Shown here one piece after another: positions 1 to 8,977 of a DNA stretch of 39,335 bases. This stretch comes from an uncultured Myxococcales bacterium. GTDB lineage: Bacteria; Myxococcota_A; UBA9042. Below the pieces are notes generated by a model. That model made no database searches, had not been told where the DNA came from, and saw nothing but the letters and a program-made list of their open reading frames with translations. The position numbers and the translations under genes were made by a program. The number at the start of each line of letters is the position of its first letter. Position 1 is the stretch's first letter. The DNA is taken from the NCBI GenBank assembly GCA_903840165.1, contig CAIMEY010000092.1, positions 1 to 39,335 of the forward strand, written 5' to 3'.

Positions 1-216
1 CGTCGCTGCAGAGCACGTGGAAATGGACGTTTAGCCTGTCGGCACTATCCGACCGCTGAATCACAGAAATGCCCGCATATTTAGGGTCTTGCCCGCCTTG
101 CGCCAGCGCCTACCGGCGGTAGTGCGCCGCCAGCCCGCGCATGACGGCTTGCAGGAGCGCTGACCGAAGGGGCATGTTCCATGCCATTAAGTACCTGAGA
201 TTGTGTGGAAACGTGC
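1..216. other. Window edge without an assignable gene
   Basis: All three forward frames hold early stops. Frame 3 reads as an 18-residue tail ending at a TGA near position 57 and could be the very end of a gene entering from the left, but this is too short to judge. No RNA gene, repeat or clear terminator is visible. Confidence 0.3.
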
Positions 217-570
217 TCAATACACCTGTGGCCCACCGCCTGACGTCGGCAAGGCGTAGCGGTAAATCTGCAGCTCGGACTTGTAGTTGGGCTCAGCATC
301 GGTTTGCGCCACAAGCCAGACCCAGCCGGTGGATTGGGCGGCGGCGAGTTGGCGGATGGCAATGACGGGTTTGCCCGCGATAGGGGCGGGCGTCCATGAT
401 GCAATCAGATGGAAATCCACGTCATCCAGGACATCGACTTGGGGTCGACCCGCCTGCGTGACCAGGAAGACGCTACGGGCCGCGCGGACGTCGGACAGGT
501 GCAGCACGTCGCAACAGGGTCCCGGACCGCCGGCGGCCAGGGCTGGTAGTGGCGCTGGTGGAAAGGTCAA
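217..570 (-). CDS. Hypothetical protein, probable C-terminal remnant next to a decayed IS
   Basis: I do not recognise the family. The reading has natural composition, with alternating hydrophobic and polar stretches such as VFLVTQAGRPQVDVLDD and STGWVWLVAQTDAEPNYK, unlike the Arg/Pro-rich shadow frames around it. The only start within the quoted limits is a TTG at 570. The frame stays open upstream to a TGA at about 649-651 and reads VNFFEGVAVLAIGLGQVFKV there, which looks like coding sequence or a membrane segment. The true N-terminus may therefore have been lost where the decayed insertion sequence begins near 670. The alternative is a short intact gene using TTG. No partner gene is close enough to suggest a role. 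What is seen is the open frame and its composition; disruption is inference. Confidence 0.4.
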   Translation of the reverse strand: MTFPPAPLPALAAGGPGPCCDVLHLSDVRAARSVFLVTQAGRPQVDVLDDVDFHLIASWTPAPIAGKPVIAIRQLAAAQSTGWVWLVAQTDAEPNYKSELQIYRYALPTSGGGPQVY

Positions 571-669
571 GACTTTGAATACTTGCCCCAGGCCGATCGC
601 AAGAACCGCAACCCCCTCAAAGAAGTTGACAGATAATCCAAACTTCGATCAAGTACATGCGTCCAGAAC

Positions 670-1957
670 GTGATCTGGAGGCGCGACGGTACCAAGACAT
701 GTGCGGATATCAGCGACTTTTCGAGCTTTTTTTCGACCATCGCCGACCGACGTGGCCGTCAAGGCCGTGAGCACATCTTGGCACCGGTCCTGTTCGTGAC
801 CTTCGCTACGGTCCTCGCGGGCGGCGACGATGCGGATGCGGTTGTCGCTTTCCTCGAGGAAAATAAGCCGTGGTTTCGCCAGTTTGTCATCCTACCCGCC
901 GGAATTGCAGCCCACGACATGGTCTTGCGGGCGCTCGCACTGGTCGACCCCGATGAGCTGGAGTTGATCATCGGTGCCTGGGTCCACGCGATGCGCGCGC
1001 CAGGGGTGTTGACCAGCGAGGGCCGGCACGTCGCGTTTGACGGCAAGTTTCTGCGCGGAAGTTTAGATAACCCAAGCGGTTTAAGGGCCGTGCACATGGT
1101 CGGCGCGTATCTGATTGACGCCGGTCTGACCCTGGGCACAATCAAGGTCGATGACAAATCTAATGACTTTGCTTGGTTGCGCGCCTGAGGCGCGACACAG
1201 CCATGGCTGACTTGATTCGCGCGCTGAATCTCAAAGGCGCGACAATCACAATCGATGCAATGGGTTGCCAGACAGGGATCGCGAGCGCCATTATCGAGGC
1301 GGGCGCCAATTACGTGCTGCAAGTCAAGGGCAACCAGCCGACATTAGAAAAGAATATCGCGGATACGATCGCGGATGCACTGCGTAGGCGACGCGCCGAC
1401 GAGCCAAAGGCCGCGGTCGAATTGAGCAACCTTCATGCTATTTATCGCGTGATCTCAGTCAGATAGAAAGCGCCACGGCATGGACTGGCTTGTCCGGCGT
1501 GGTCATGATGGCGCGGGGGCGCGAGACGATTTCGACTGGAAAGATATCCAAAGAACTCGCGTACTTCATCATCGGCAATCCGAAGGCTACAGCGAACGAC
1601 ATTGCGCGAATTATTTGAAATCACTGGGCAATTGAGAACACGCTGCACTGGACCCTGGACGTCACCTTTGGTGAAGATGCCCTCCGAATCATCAATCGAC
1701 GAGGAGCCGAAAATCTCGCACGATTACGAAGATTTGGGCACGGGGTGATCAAGAACGCGCTTGGCTACGGTCAGAGCATGACGCGCATACGTCAGCGATG
1801 TAGCTGGAATCCAAACAATTTATTCACCGTGATACGATTCATGGCCAAGCTAGGCGGCCAAGTTCGGGACGTTCTTCTTGCGATGGTCCCGGGGTGCTTG
1901 CGCAGCAATGGCGGTTTCCGTCGGCCATGGGCCGTGGTAAGCTGCGGGCGGATTTGA
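670..1957 (+). pseudogene. Decayed ISAs1-family (H-repeat-like) transposase
   Basis: The pieces of one DDE transposase of the ISAs1/H-repeat type are readable in order but in different frames. Frame 1 from 670 carries DRRGRQGREHILAPVLFVTF and then VAFDGKFLRGS, the typical AVDGKxLRGS segment, and ends at a TGA at 1186-1188 shortly after DDKSND. Frame 3 resumes with TAMADLIRALNLKGATITID, AMGCQ and VLQVKGNQPTLE, and stops near 1466. The C-terminal part is then readable across further shifts and an internal stop: ELAYFIIGNPKATANDIARI, NHWAIENTLHWTLDVTFGED, ENLARLRRFGHGVIKNALGY, and a final stretch from 1745 to 1957. Comparison with the usual family spacing suggests about 23 extra nucleotides around 1165-1200. 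The several lesions make this a relic rather than a programmed frameshift. I found no convincing terminal inverted repeats or target duplication. Confidence 0.85.
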
Positions 1958-1960
1958 TCC

Positions 1961-1966
1961 GGGAGG
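1961..1966 (+). promoter_or_regulatory. Ribosome binding site of the porin gene
   Basis: GGGAGG lies four bases before the ATG at 1971. It fixes that start and shows that the porin gene begins immediately after the transposase relic. Confidence 0.6.
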
Positions 1967-1970
1967 CCCG

Positions 1971-3797
1971 ATGTTGCGCGCGACAAGGTTTGGATTCTTT
2001 GCAGGTAACCTCATGATCGGCTTAGCCATGATGGCTTCGGTGGCCGCTGGCGGTAGCCTCTTGGCGGCCGAGCCGGCCCCGGCAGACGGCAAAGCAGCGG
2101 CGAAACCCGTTGCCGATAAGGGCGTTGCTGACAAGGTGGCTGGGGACAAAGCTTCGGCAGACAAAGTCGCGGCAGACAAAGCTTCGGCAGACAAAGTCGC
2201 GGCAGACAAAGCGGCTGAACCCGGAAAACCGCATAGCGAGCCGGTAGTTGCTCCAGATCAGGCGGCCGATCCGTGTCCCGGGGATTGCCCCGAATGTGCC
2301 GGCAAGAAGAAGGCGGACGGCAAACCGTGTGCGGGCGATTGCGACGATTGTCCCGACAAGGGCAAGGGCGGCCCAGGGCACGAAAAGGCTGGACATCGTG
2401 TACCTTTTGCCCATCGTGGCCATGGCGCCGCCCACCCCGGCCCCGGGGCTGGACCGTGTGAGGGCCAAGTCGAAGACGACGAAGGTCCTTGCTGCGAAGG
2501 CGACGACGAGGACTGCTGTGGGCCACAACCCTGTGGAACGGCTGGAGAACATCACGGTCGCCCTGGGCGCGACGCCAAAGGCGCGGGTCCACAGGACAAG
2601 GGCCCAATGGTCGAGGGCCATGGCGAAGGCGGGGAACACCACGGCCACTTTGGTGAACACCACGGCCACCCGGGCGAAGCGGGCGCGATAGAAGGGGAAT
2701 TGCCCCCGGGACATCCGCCGATTCCTGGGATGGGGCGTGGTTTCGGACCGCCCCCGCCTCTGGCCGGTTGGTTCGGCGGTGCGCGCCCCACGGCCCTGCT
2801 GCAGATGCAGGGCGCCATGTACACCGGCAAAGACAATCAGCTTTCTGCCGGCGATCGCGCCGAGAAGCCGGGATTTGGCCTGCGCACGGCCCGCCTGGGC
2901 GTAGAAGGTCAAGTTTCGCCGCGAATTCGCTTGGCCGTGGAAACCGATCTGGCCAACATCGGCAGCAGCAATCCCGCTAGTTCGGCATTGACCAATGCTT
3001 ACGCGGCGATTCGCGCTTGGCATGGCTCCGAAATCATCCTTGGCGCCCAAAAGATGCCGTTTTCGCGCTTTGCCATGTTGCACGCGGGCGATCAAGCGAT
3101 GGCGGAAAAACCTTTTGCAACCAATGCGATGGCGCCGTTCTACCAGGTCGGTGCCACTGTGACCGGGCACTATCCGCAGCTTGGCCATTTGCGTTGGTTC
3201 GTGGGCGGCTATAACGCCTTTGAACGACTGGATAATTTTTACCTCGGCATTCCGCAGAACAGCGGCCTTGGTGGCAATCGCTTTGGCGGCGCGTCGATGG
3301 TCGCGCGCGTTCAGGCAGAACCCCTTGGTTCGATTGGACCTTCGGTGGCCGACTATGGCCACTCCAAGTTCCGCTTTGAGGTTGGCGCTGGCGGCTATTT
3401 CAACGACAGCGGCACCAACAAGTCCTGGGCCGGTTCTGCCGATCTGCAACTGAAATCGCACGGTTTCCACCTATTGGCGGAGTTCCTGATGGACTCGGCC
3501 ACGCCCGTGGATCAGCCGACGACGCCCGGGGCCCTGCCGACGGCCAAGAAGCGCCAAGCCGTGATTGCGGAAGCGGGTTATGCGTGGCACGCGCTCAACG
3601 CCGCGGTTCGCTATGAGAAGATCGACCCGGACAAGAACGTGGTCGACAACCAAGATCAGCAAATCATTTCAGGGGCTGTGGGTTGGGCAGTGATGCGCAA
3701 TCGCGTGCGCTTGAACCTGCAGTTCGATCACCGCCAAGAGTCGCTGCAGCCGGTCAGCAATGACACGCTGTTTGCGCAGTTTCAGTTTCGCCTGTAA
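1971..3797 (+). CDS. Outer-membrane porin (phosphate-selective O/P-like) with Cys/His-rich N-terminal extension
   Basis: A 608-residue protein. Residues 1-33 are a signal peptide (hydrophobic core MIGLAMMASVAAGG, cleavage near LLAA). Residues 46-80 are lysine-rich VADK/SADK-type pentads. Residues 100-250 hold about 12 Cys, including two C-x3-C-x2-C clusters (CPGDCPEC near 102, CAGDCDDC near 120), and about 16 His, including GEHHGHFGEHHGHPG near 222-236. From about residue 275 to the end the protein alternates short amphipathic strands (LRTARLGVEGQVSPRIRLAV, RFEVGAGGYFN, AVRYEKIDP) and finishes FAQFQFRL, as expected of a beta-barrel of the phosphate-selective porin type. Family knowledge suggests trimeric barrels for anions or general diffusion. 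The metal-ligand-rich extension is unusual and would lie in the periplasm or at the surface. GGGAGG at 1961 supports the start. Substrate is unknown, and the link to the next gene is only proximity (81 bases). Confidence 0.75.
   Translation: MLRATRFGFFAGNLMIGLAMMASVAAGGSLLAAEPAPADGKAAAKPVADKGVADKVAGDKASADKVAADKASADKVAADKAAEPGKPHSEPVVAPDQAADPCPGDCPECAGKKKADGKPCAGDCDDCPDKGKGGPGHEKAGHRVPFAHRGHGAAHPGPGAGPCEGQVEDDEGPCCEGDDEDCCGPQPCGTAGEHHGRPGRDAKGAGPQDKGPMVEGHGEGGEHHGHFGEHHGHPGEAGAIEGELPPGHPPIPGMGRGFGPPPPLAGWFGGARPTALLQMQGAMYTGKDNQLSAGDRAEKPGFGLRTARLGVEGQVSPRIRLAVETDLANIGSSNPASSALTNAYAAIRAWHGSEIILGAQKMPFSRFAMLHAGDQAMAEKPFATNAMAPFYQVGATVTGHYPQLGHLRWFVGGYNAFERLDNFYLGIPQNSGLGGNRFGGASMVARVQAEPLGSIGPSVADYGHSKFRFEVGAGGYFNDSGTNKSWAGSADLQLKSHGFHLLAEFLMDSATPVDQPTTPGALPTAKKRQAVIAEAGYAWHALNAAVRYEKIDPDKNVVDNQDQQIISGAVGWAVMRNRVRLNLQFDHRQESLQPVSNDTLFAQFQFRL
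2145..2213 (+). repeat. In-frame 30-bp tandem repeat
   Basis: Two identical 30-bp units (2145-2174 and 2175-2204) start with GACAAAGCTTCGGCA and are followed by a partial third copy (2205-2213). They encode DKASADKVAA in the porin linker and sit inside a longer run of more divergent ADK pentads starting near 2106. Identity at the DNA level points to recent slippage or duplication. Confidence 0.85.
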
Positions 3798-3878
3798 TTA
3801 TAGAAGCTTGTGATGGCCTGGCTCAGCACCGGCCGTCTCTGCCCGCCGCGGCCCCCTTTGCCGGCCAGGGAATTGCCC

Positions 3879-6800
3879 ATGCCCACGGAAAACATAGTCA
3901 TGGCTGCGAATTGCCTGGCCGAAGTGCCAGTTGCACGGGCGGGCCTGCCCTTGAGGCGGACAACGCTGCACGGGGCTACCCTGTTGCTGGCGACGGCTCT
4001 TGCGTTAACCGCTTGTGATCAAAGTAAAAATCTGCTGAGCGCCAAACAGGCCACCACGCGTTCGCAGTTGGTAGGTGGCCCTGTCGCGTATGCTGATGTA
4101 GGCGATTTTGTACTGGAAAATGACAAGGTGCGCGTGGCCATCCTCGGCTCTGAACGCTCTTGGGGGCCGGGCATCTTTGGCGGTTCTTTGGTCGACGCCG
4201 ACATTCGCCGCAATGATCCTCGCTATCCCAGTGGTCAAGGTCGCGATAAATTTGCAGAAATCTTCCCTTTTGCCAACTTGTTGGTGCCGGCGCCCAAGGT
4301 GGGGCAAGTCACGGTCGTCAAGGACGGATCTGACGGCGTCGAGGCCATTGTACGCGTTGAAGGCAAAGGCGAATTCCTGTTCACCGGCATTGACATTCTC
4401 GACCGTGACCGCGACCTACTTTCCGGCTTGTACCCAGACCTCAAGACTGCGGTGTCCTTTCGCACCGATTACAGCCTCGCTCCGGGACAATCCTACGTAA
4501 AAATGAAGACTTGGGTGATCCTTGGCGACCGCGCCAGCAATGATGCTGCGGCCAAACCGGGCGATCCGTGCAAGACCGACGCCGCGTGCAAGGAAGGGGC
4601 CTTGGTCTGCGTCGGTGCCAGCGGCACGACATCGGGCACCTGCGGCTGCAAAAGCTTGAAAGATCAAGGCTGTGGCGATGAGGTTTGCGACATCCACCAC
4701 GTGGTCGACAAGGCCGGTTGCCCCGTGTGCGGGTGCTCCAACGTCGCCGACATGAATTTGACCACCGGCACCGAATCGGTGTTCGGCGTAATTCTTGGCG
4801 ATTCAGCCGCGTCGCCGACCAAGGTCAGTCGCGCGGGCGTTGGCGCGGGCGACTTCGTGTTCTTTGGCAACCAGACGGACATTTTCGTGCCGGGCCATGG
4901 CTATGATGAAGAAAAACCCGTTTGGGATGCCCTATTTACCGGTCGTGACACCTTTGCCAAGCCCTTGGCGTTTGACTTTGTCGGATCCGCCGGTGGGGAA
5001 GTCAGCTATGGCTACTTCAGCAAAAAGACGGCGGATTCCAACCCAGACCCGCACGTTCTCGTGCCCGTCTTTACCTCGGCCGCCACGGCTTTCATCACGG
5101 CGACCTTGGGTTGCAAATGGGACGGCACCGATGCCGATACCTGCGGCAAATCACGGGTCTACGAGTTTGAGCGCTACTTAGCCATTGGTTCTGGGGACAT
5201 TGGCAGCGTCTACGACTCCGTAGTGCAAGTACGGGCCACGGACCACGGCACGCTCCAGGGCGTTGTCACTTGGCAGAGCACCGGCGGTGTCGCGCCGAAT
5301 TCCACTGTCTTTGTGCTGCGTAATCCCGACGTGACCAAGGCCTGGACCAGCGCCGACGACGTGATTGCGGCCAACCGCCTGGTCGACAACTCGCCCGGCG
5401 TGGTCAATGCCATTGACGCGGATGTGGGCCTCGACCCCATTGAAGATGGCGAATTTCAAGGGTCTTTGCCGCCAGGGGACTACGTCTTGGTAGCCATGGA
5501 CAGCGCCAAGGTCGTGGTCGGCGCGCCGGTGGCGATTCACATCGAAGCAGGGAAAACCGTTGTGGCCAACCCGAGTTTGCCGACGCCTGCCAGGATTCGC
5601 CTGCACGCGGTCGATGCCTCGGGGGCCTCGTTGCCCGCCAAATGCACGGTGGTCTTGGTCGATGCGCAGGGGCAGCCGGTCTGGCGCGATGGCGGTCGGC
5701 GCACCTACTTTGGCCAGGGGCGGCTTGGCGGCGGCGTACAGGTGCTCAACCAATCCATGACTGGCCAGTTCGATATCGCTGTGCCGGCGGGCAATTATCA
5801 AGTCGTCGTCTCGCACGGGCCTGAATGGGGCCGCTTCGCCAAGAACTATGCTGTGCAGGCGGGGGGCAATGTCGATGAACGTGCCGTCCTGGCTCGACAA
5901 ATTGACTCTACTGGCTGGGTGAGTGGCGATTTCCACTTGCACGCCGAGCCGAGTTTTGACTCCGGCATGCCGCTAGGTCAGCGTGTGCAGAGCATCGTCG
6001 CTGAGGGCGTGGACTACGTCGCCTCGACGGACCATGACGTGATTAGCGATTACACGCCTTTTATCAGGCAGTTGGGTCTGGACCAATGGCTCAAAGCCGT
6101 GGTCGGGGCTGAAGTCACGACGCTGGAGATCGGCCACTACATCGGCTTTCCTCTGCAATATCATCAGTCTGACCTGCCGTCTCACGGGTCGGTGGATTGG
6201 TACTGCAAGCCGTCCAACGACGTTGTCCAGGAAATCATTAAGCGTTCCGGCTTTGAGTCCCTGATCGACAAGCCGACCACCATCATCGCCCACCCACGGG
6301 ACGGCTTTCTTGGCTGGCTCAGTCAGGCGGGCGTCAATCCCTATAGTTTAACTCGGAAATTGTCGTCGCTCGAAGAAGCCAACCCGGTCCTGCGCACGGT
6401 GGCCTGCGATTTTGACGCCTTTGAACTGTTCAATGGCAAGCGGTTCGACATGCTGCACACCGCGACGATTCGCGAAATTCAGACGTATTCCAGGTGCTTG
6501 TATCGCATCGACCATTCGGCCGACAACAAGGCGGACGACGCTACGGCCCGCAGCAACCTAGACGCCGCCTGCCCAGAGTTGCAACCGCGCGGTTTGGCTA
6601 AGCTGGCAACGTGTCCAATTGGCGAAGATTTCTTGACTTGTCAGCACCGCTACCGCGTCAGTCTGGCGCGCATCCTCAGCGCCGACATTCTGGTCCGCAC
6701 GCCGCAGGAAGCGCAGACGTGGATGCAGGAGCCGACTTCGACCGACCCAGGGGCGGCGGAATCGGCCATGGGCAAGCTCGACGCGTCGGGGCTGTGCAAG

Positions 6801-7787
6801 TTTGACCCGAGCAAGCTCAATACGCCGCTGGAACAAGTGGTTGCAGCGGCCGACATGGACCGGCCGTGCACGGACCGCAAGGGCATCATCGAGGACGAAT
6901 TCCGCTTTCTGGAGCATGGGTTTGTGCACACGGCGCTGGGCGGATCGGACAGTCACGGCGCTAGCATCGAGCCAGGGACGCCGCGGACCTTCATCCGTTC
7001 GAGCACGGACGAGCCGGCGCACGTCGATCCTGCTGAATTGGCACGCAATTTGCGGGCTGGACAGGCTGTGGCCAGTTACGGCCCTATGCTGACGGTGCTG
7101 GTCGCCGGCAAAGGGCCCGGCGAGACGGTGAGCGGCAAGAAGGGCAGTCCCCTGGCCGTGCATGTGCGCGTCCAGACGCCGGATTGGTTCGGCATTGACC
7201 GGGTGGAGATTTACGTCAACGGTTTGCTCGCGGCGAGCGAGGACCTGACGGTGCCGGCCAGCCAGATTGTCGATGTGGACAAGGATTATAGCGTGGATAT
7301 TCCAGCGGATACGGCCACGCGCAAGGGCGATTCCTGGATCCTCGTCAAGGTGCTGGGCGTGCAAGAGGAACACCTGATGCGGCCCGTGTATCTCGATGTT
7401 CCGTTTGGCGAATTGCAGCTGCCCAAGGTGGCATCGATGGCCTTCTCGCACCTGCCGCTGATCAACACCATCTTCCCGGCGCCGGCGCAGTACCCGGATT
7501 TCTATCCTGTTTATCCCCTGGCGATGGCCAATCCGATTCTGGTCGATACCGATGGCAATGGCCGCTACGATGCACCGCTGCCGAGCCCGGCCTTTTGCTC
7601 GCCCCCGTGCGACCCTGCGACAGGCAAATTGCTAGGCAGCGAACAGACTTGTGCCGATGTGCAGAACAACTATCAGTGCCTGACCCCGGAGAATCGCTGC
7701 GGCCTGAACGTGCCCGGTCTGTGCGATGTCTACCAGACCCAGAAGGCTGGACAACTCAACAGCTTTTGGAGCGCGCACACGCCATGA
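3879..7787 (+). CDS. Large PHP-domain (CehA/McbA-like) metallohydrolase lipoprotein
   Basis: About 1302 residues from the chosen ATG at 3879, which follows an AGGGAA-type ribosome site. In-frame ATGs at 3810 and 3900 are alternatives. A hydrophobic stretch ends in LTAC with lipid Cys46, so the protein is a lipoprotein. Residues 60-680 form beta-rich domains with a Cys-rich insert near 228-290 (CKTDAACKEG, CGDEVCDIHH, CPVCGC). The C-terminal part holds PHP metal-binding motifs: HLH at 686-688, STDHD at 716-720, AHPRDG near 804, and GGSDSHG with Asp1024 and His1026. A carbohydrate-like beta domain follows (GETVSG, DRVEIYVNG), then a DTDGNGRYD calcium-type loop near the end. PHP enzymes hydrolyse phosphoesters or related bonds with two or three metal ions; the substrate here is unknown. 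It overlaps the next gene by ATGA. Confidence 0.8.
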   Translation: MPTENIVMAANCLAEVPVARAGLPLRRTTLHGATLLLATALALTACDQSKNLLSAKQATTRSQLVGGPVAYADVGDFVLENDKVRVAILGSERSWGPGIFGGSLVDADIRRNDPRYPSGQGRDKFAEIFPFANLLVPAPKVGQVTVVKDGSDGVEAIVRVEGKGEFLFTGIDILDRDRDLLSGLYPDLKTAVSFRTDYSLAPGQSYVKMKTWVILGDRASNDAAAKPGDPCKTDAACKEGALVCVGASGTTSGTCGCKSLKDQGCGDEVCDIHHVVDKAGCPVCGCSNVADMNLTTGTESVFGVILGDSAASPTKVSRAGVGAGDFVFFGNQTDIFVPGHGYDEEKPVWDALFTGRDTFAKPLAFDFVGSAGGEVSYGYFSKKTADSNPDPHVLVPVFTSAATAFITATLGCKWDGTDADTCGKSRVYEFERYLAIGSGDIGSVYDSVVQVRATDHGTLQGVVTWQSTGGVAPNSTVFVLRNPDVTKAWTSADDVIAANRLVDNSPGVVNAIDADVGLDPIEDGEFQGSLPPGDYVLVAMDSAKVVVGAPVAIHIEAGKTVVANPSLPTPARIRLHAVDASGASLPAKCTVVLVDAQGQPVWRDGGRRTYFGQGRLGGGVQVLNQSMTGQFDIAVPAGNYQVVVSHGPEWGRFAKNYAVQAGGNVDERAVLARQIDSTGWVSGDFHLHAEPSFDSGMPLGQRVQSIVAEGVDYVASTDHDVISDYTPFIRQLGLDQWLKAVVGAEVTTLEIGHYIGFPLQYHQSDLPSHGSVDWYCKPSNDVVQEIIKRSGFESLIDKPTTIIAHPRDGFLGWLSQAGVNPYSLTRKLSSLEEANPVLRTVACDFDAFELFNGKRFDMLHTATIREIQTYSRCLYRIDHSADNKADDATARSNLDAACPELQPRGLAKLATCPIGEDFLTCQHRYRVSLARILSADILVRTPQEAQTWMQEPTSTDPGAAESAMGKLDASGLCKFDPSKLNTPLEQVVAAADMDRPCTDRKGIIEDEFRFLEHGFVHTALGGSDSHGASIEPGTPRTFIRSSTDEPAHVDPAELARNLRAGQAVASYGPMLTVLVAGKGPGETVSGKKGSPLAVHVRVQTPDWFGIDRVEIYVNGLLAASEDLTVPASQIVDVDKDYSVDIPADTATRKGDSWILVKVLGVQEEHLMRPVYLDVPFGELQLPKVASMAFSHLPLINTIFPAPAQYPDFYPVYPLAMANPILVDTDGNGRYDAPLPSPAFCSPPCDPATGKLLGSEQTCADVQNNYQCLTPENRCGLNVPGLCDVYQTQKAGQLNSFWSAHTP

Positions 7788-8110
7788 ATTCCGCCGACGC
7801 CCGTCCTGACGAAGGCCCAGCGACGCCGGGCCCAGGCGACCCAGCACTGCCTGAACGCGCGCCGACCGATGCGGAAATGGCAAGGGCGCAGGCCAAACCG
7901 CCCCTATATCGCTTCTTTCGCGGCGGCATGTACGTTGTCTATATGGCGGTTGTTGTTTGGTTTTGCCTGTCCATTGTCGTTTCCGTTTGGCAGGCTGTTT
8001 GGGGACCTGCTGGCTTGGAACTGCAAAAAGCGCCAAAGATTCAAGGATTGCACGCTGTCGACGGGCAGTTGCCCACGACCCCAGCCCCCAGCGCAGCGCC
8101 GCAGCGTTAG
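7784..8110 (+). CDS. Small single-pass membrane protein, unknown function
   Basis: A 108-residue protein starting at an ATG that overlaps the stop of the PHP lipoprotein gene (ATGA), so the two are probably translationally coupled. The N-terminal 40 residues are Pro/Asp/Ala-rich and probably disordered. One transmembrane helix spans about residues 49-70 (MYVVYMAVVVWFCLSIVVSVW). The short tail ends in Pro/Ala-rich sequence. No family is recognised. The coupling suggests a membrane partner of the lipoprotein, but that is inference. Confidence 0.65.
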   Translation: MNSADARPDEGPATPGPGDPALPERAPTDAEMARAQAKPPLYRFFRGGMYVVYMAVVVWFCLSIVVSVWQAVWGPAGLELQKAPKIQGLHAVDGQLPTTPAPSAAPQR

Positions 8111-8161
8111 GGTTAGCACGGGGGTGCTGACTGCTACCGGCTTGAAACAATTGAGGGAATC

Positions 8162-8977
8162 ATGCAAACCGTCCGCTTGCCTCAGGGCGAATTGGAAAAG
8201 GCGCTCGCGGGAAGGCCTAAGCACGTCTTCATCTCCGGCGCGTCGCGCGGCATTGGCGAGGCGATTGCCCGGTTGATGGGCGAGGAAAGGCACAACTTTA
8301 CACTGGCTTCGCGCAGCTACAATCGTTCGCTGGGCGTGTGCATGGACCTCGGGACCCAGCGGGCACAGGCGCTGCGGCTCGACTTGGCCGACGAGCGCAG
8401 CATCGACGACGCCGTCATCGCTGCCGAATCGAAGTTTGGGCCCATCGACATCCTCATCTGCAATGCGGGCATCAATTTGCCAACGCCCGTGCAGGATTAC
8501 AGTGAGGAAGGCCGCAAGCGCTTTCGTCGCGTCATTGACGTCAACCTAGTGGGTACCTACATGCTGGCGCAAATGGCCGTGCAACACATGCCCAAGGGAG
8601 GACGCGTGCTGTTTATCGGCAGTGTTCTCGCGCGGATGGGCGCTCCTGGCACGGCGGCGTACTCGGCTTCCAAGCACGCGCTGCTGGGGCTGGTGCGGTC
8701 GATGGCGCAGGAACTAGCGCCCCAAGGGATTCGCGTCAACGCCCTCAATCCCGGTTGGGTCGACACGCAGATGGCGCAGGAATCGCTGCAGCGCAATGCT
8801 GATGCGCAGGGCGTGACATTGCAGCAGGCGATGCAGGCGGCTCTGAACCAACTGCCGATTCAAAGGCTGATTCGGCCTTCAGAAGTCGCGAGTTACGTCA
8901 AGTTCCTGGTCGGCCCCGGCGGCGATGCCATCACAGGGCAGGGCATCGACTTGAGCTGCGGATCGGTCATGGTCTAA
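8162..8977 (+). CDS. SDR-family NAD(P)-dependent oxidoreductase
   Basis: A 271-residue classical short-chain dehydrogenase/reductase. The cofactor motif SGASRGIG spans 25-32, CNAG covers 100-103, and the catalytic set reads Asn128, Ser154, Tyr167 and Lys171 within AAYSASK. GIRVNALNPGWVDT and the C-terminal GQGIDLSCG are typical of FabG-like members, which reduce ketones or oxidise alcohols with NAD(P). The substrate cannot be told from sequence. The first 20 residues extend slightly beyond the usual start of the Rossmann fold. GAGGGA at 8153-8158 supports the ATG. It lies 51 bases after the small membrane protein gene and could be cotranscribed with it. Likely cytoplasmic. Confidence 0.88.
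   Translation: MQTVRLPQGELEKALAGRPKHVFISGASRGIGEAIARLMGEERHNFTLASRSYNRSLGVCMDLGTQRAQALRLDLADERSIDDAVIAAESKFGPIDILICNAGINLPTPVQDYSEEGRKRFRRVIDVNLVGTYMLAQMAVQHMPKGGRVLFIGSVLARMGAPGTAAYSASKHALLGLVRSMAQELAPQGIRVNALNPGWVDTQMAQESLQRNADAQGVTLQQAMQAALNQLPIQRLIRPSEVASYVKFLVGPGGDAITGQGIDLSCGSVMV

Noticed and set aside
1173..1466. Programmed frameshift between the two transposase frames
   Set aside because: There is no slippery sequence, about 23 extra bases lie at the junction, and further breaks and a stop occur downstream, so decay explains it better.
2022..3470. 482-codon minus-strand open frame opposite the porin gene
   Set aside because: Shadow frame: Arg/Ala-rich with no ribosome site or family signal, fully antisense to a well-supported porin.
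6558..7451. 297-codon minus-strand open frame opposite the PHP gene
   Set aside because: Antisense to the PHP metal-binding region, with a His/Arg-rich composition typical of mirrored GC-rich codons.
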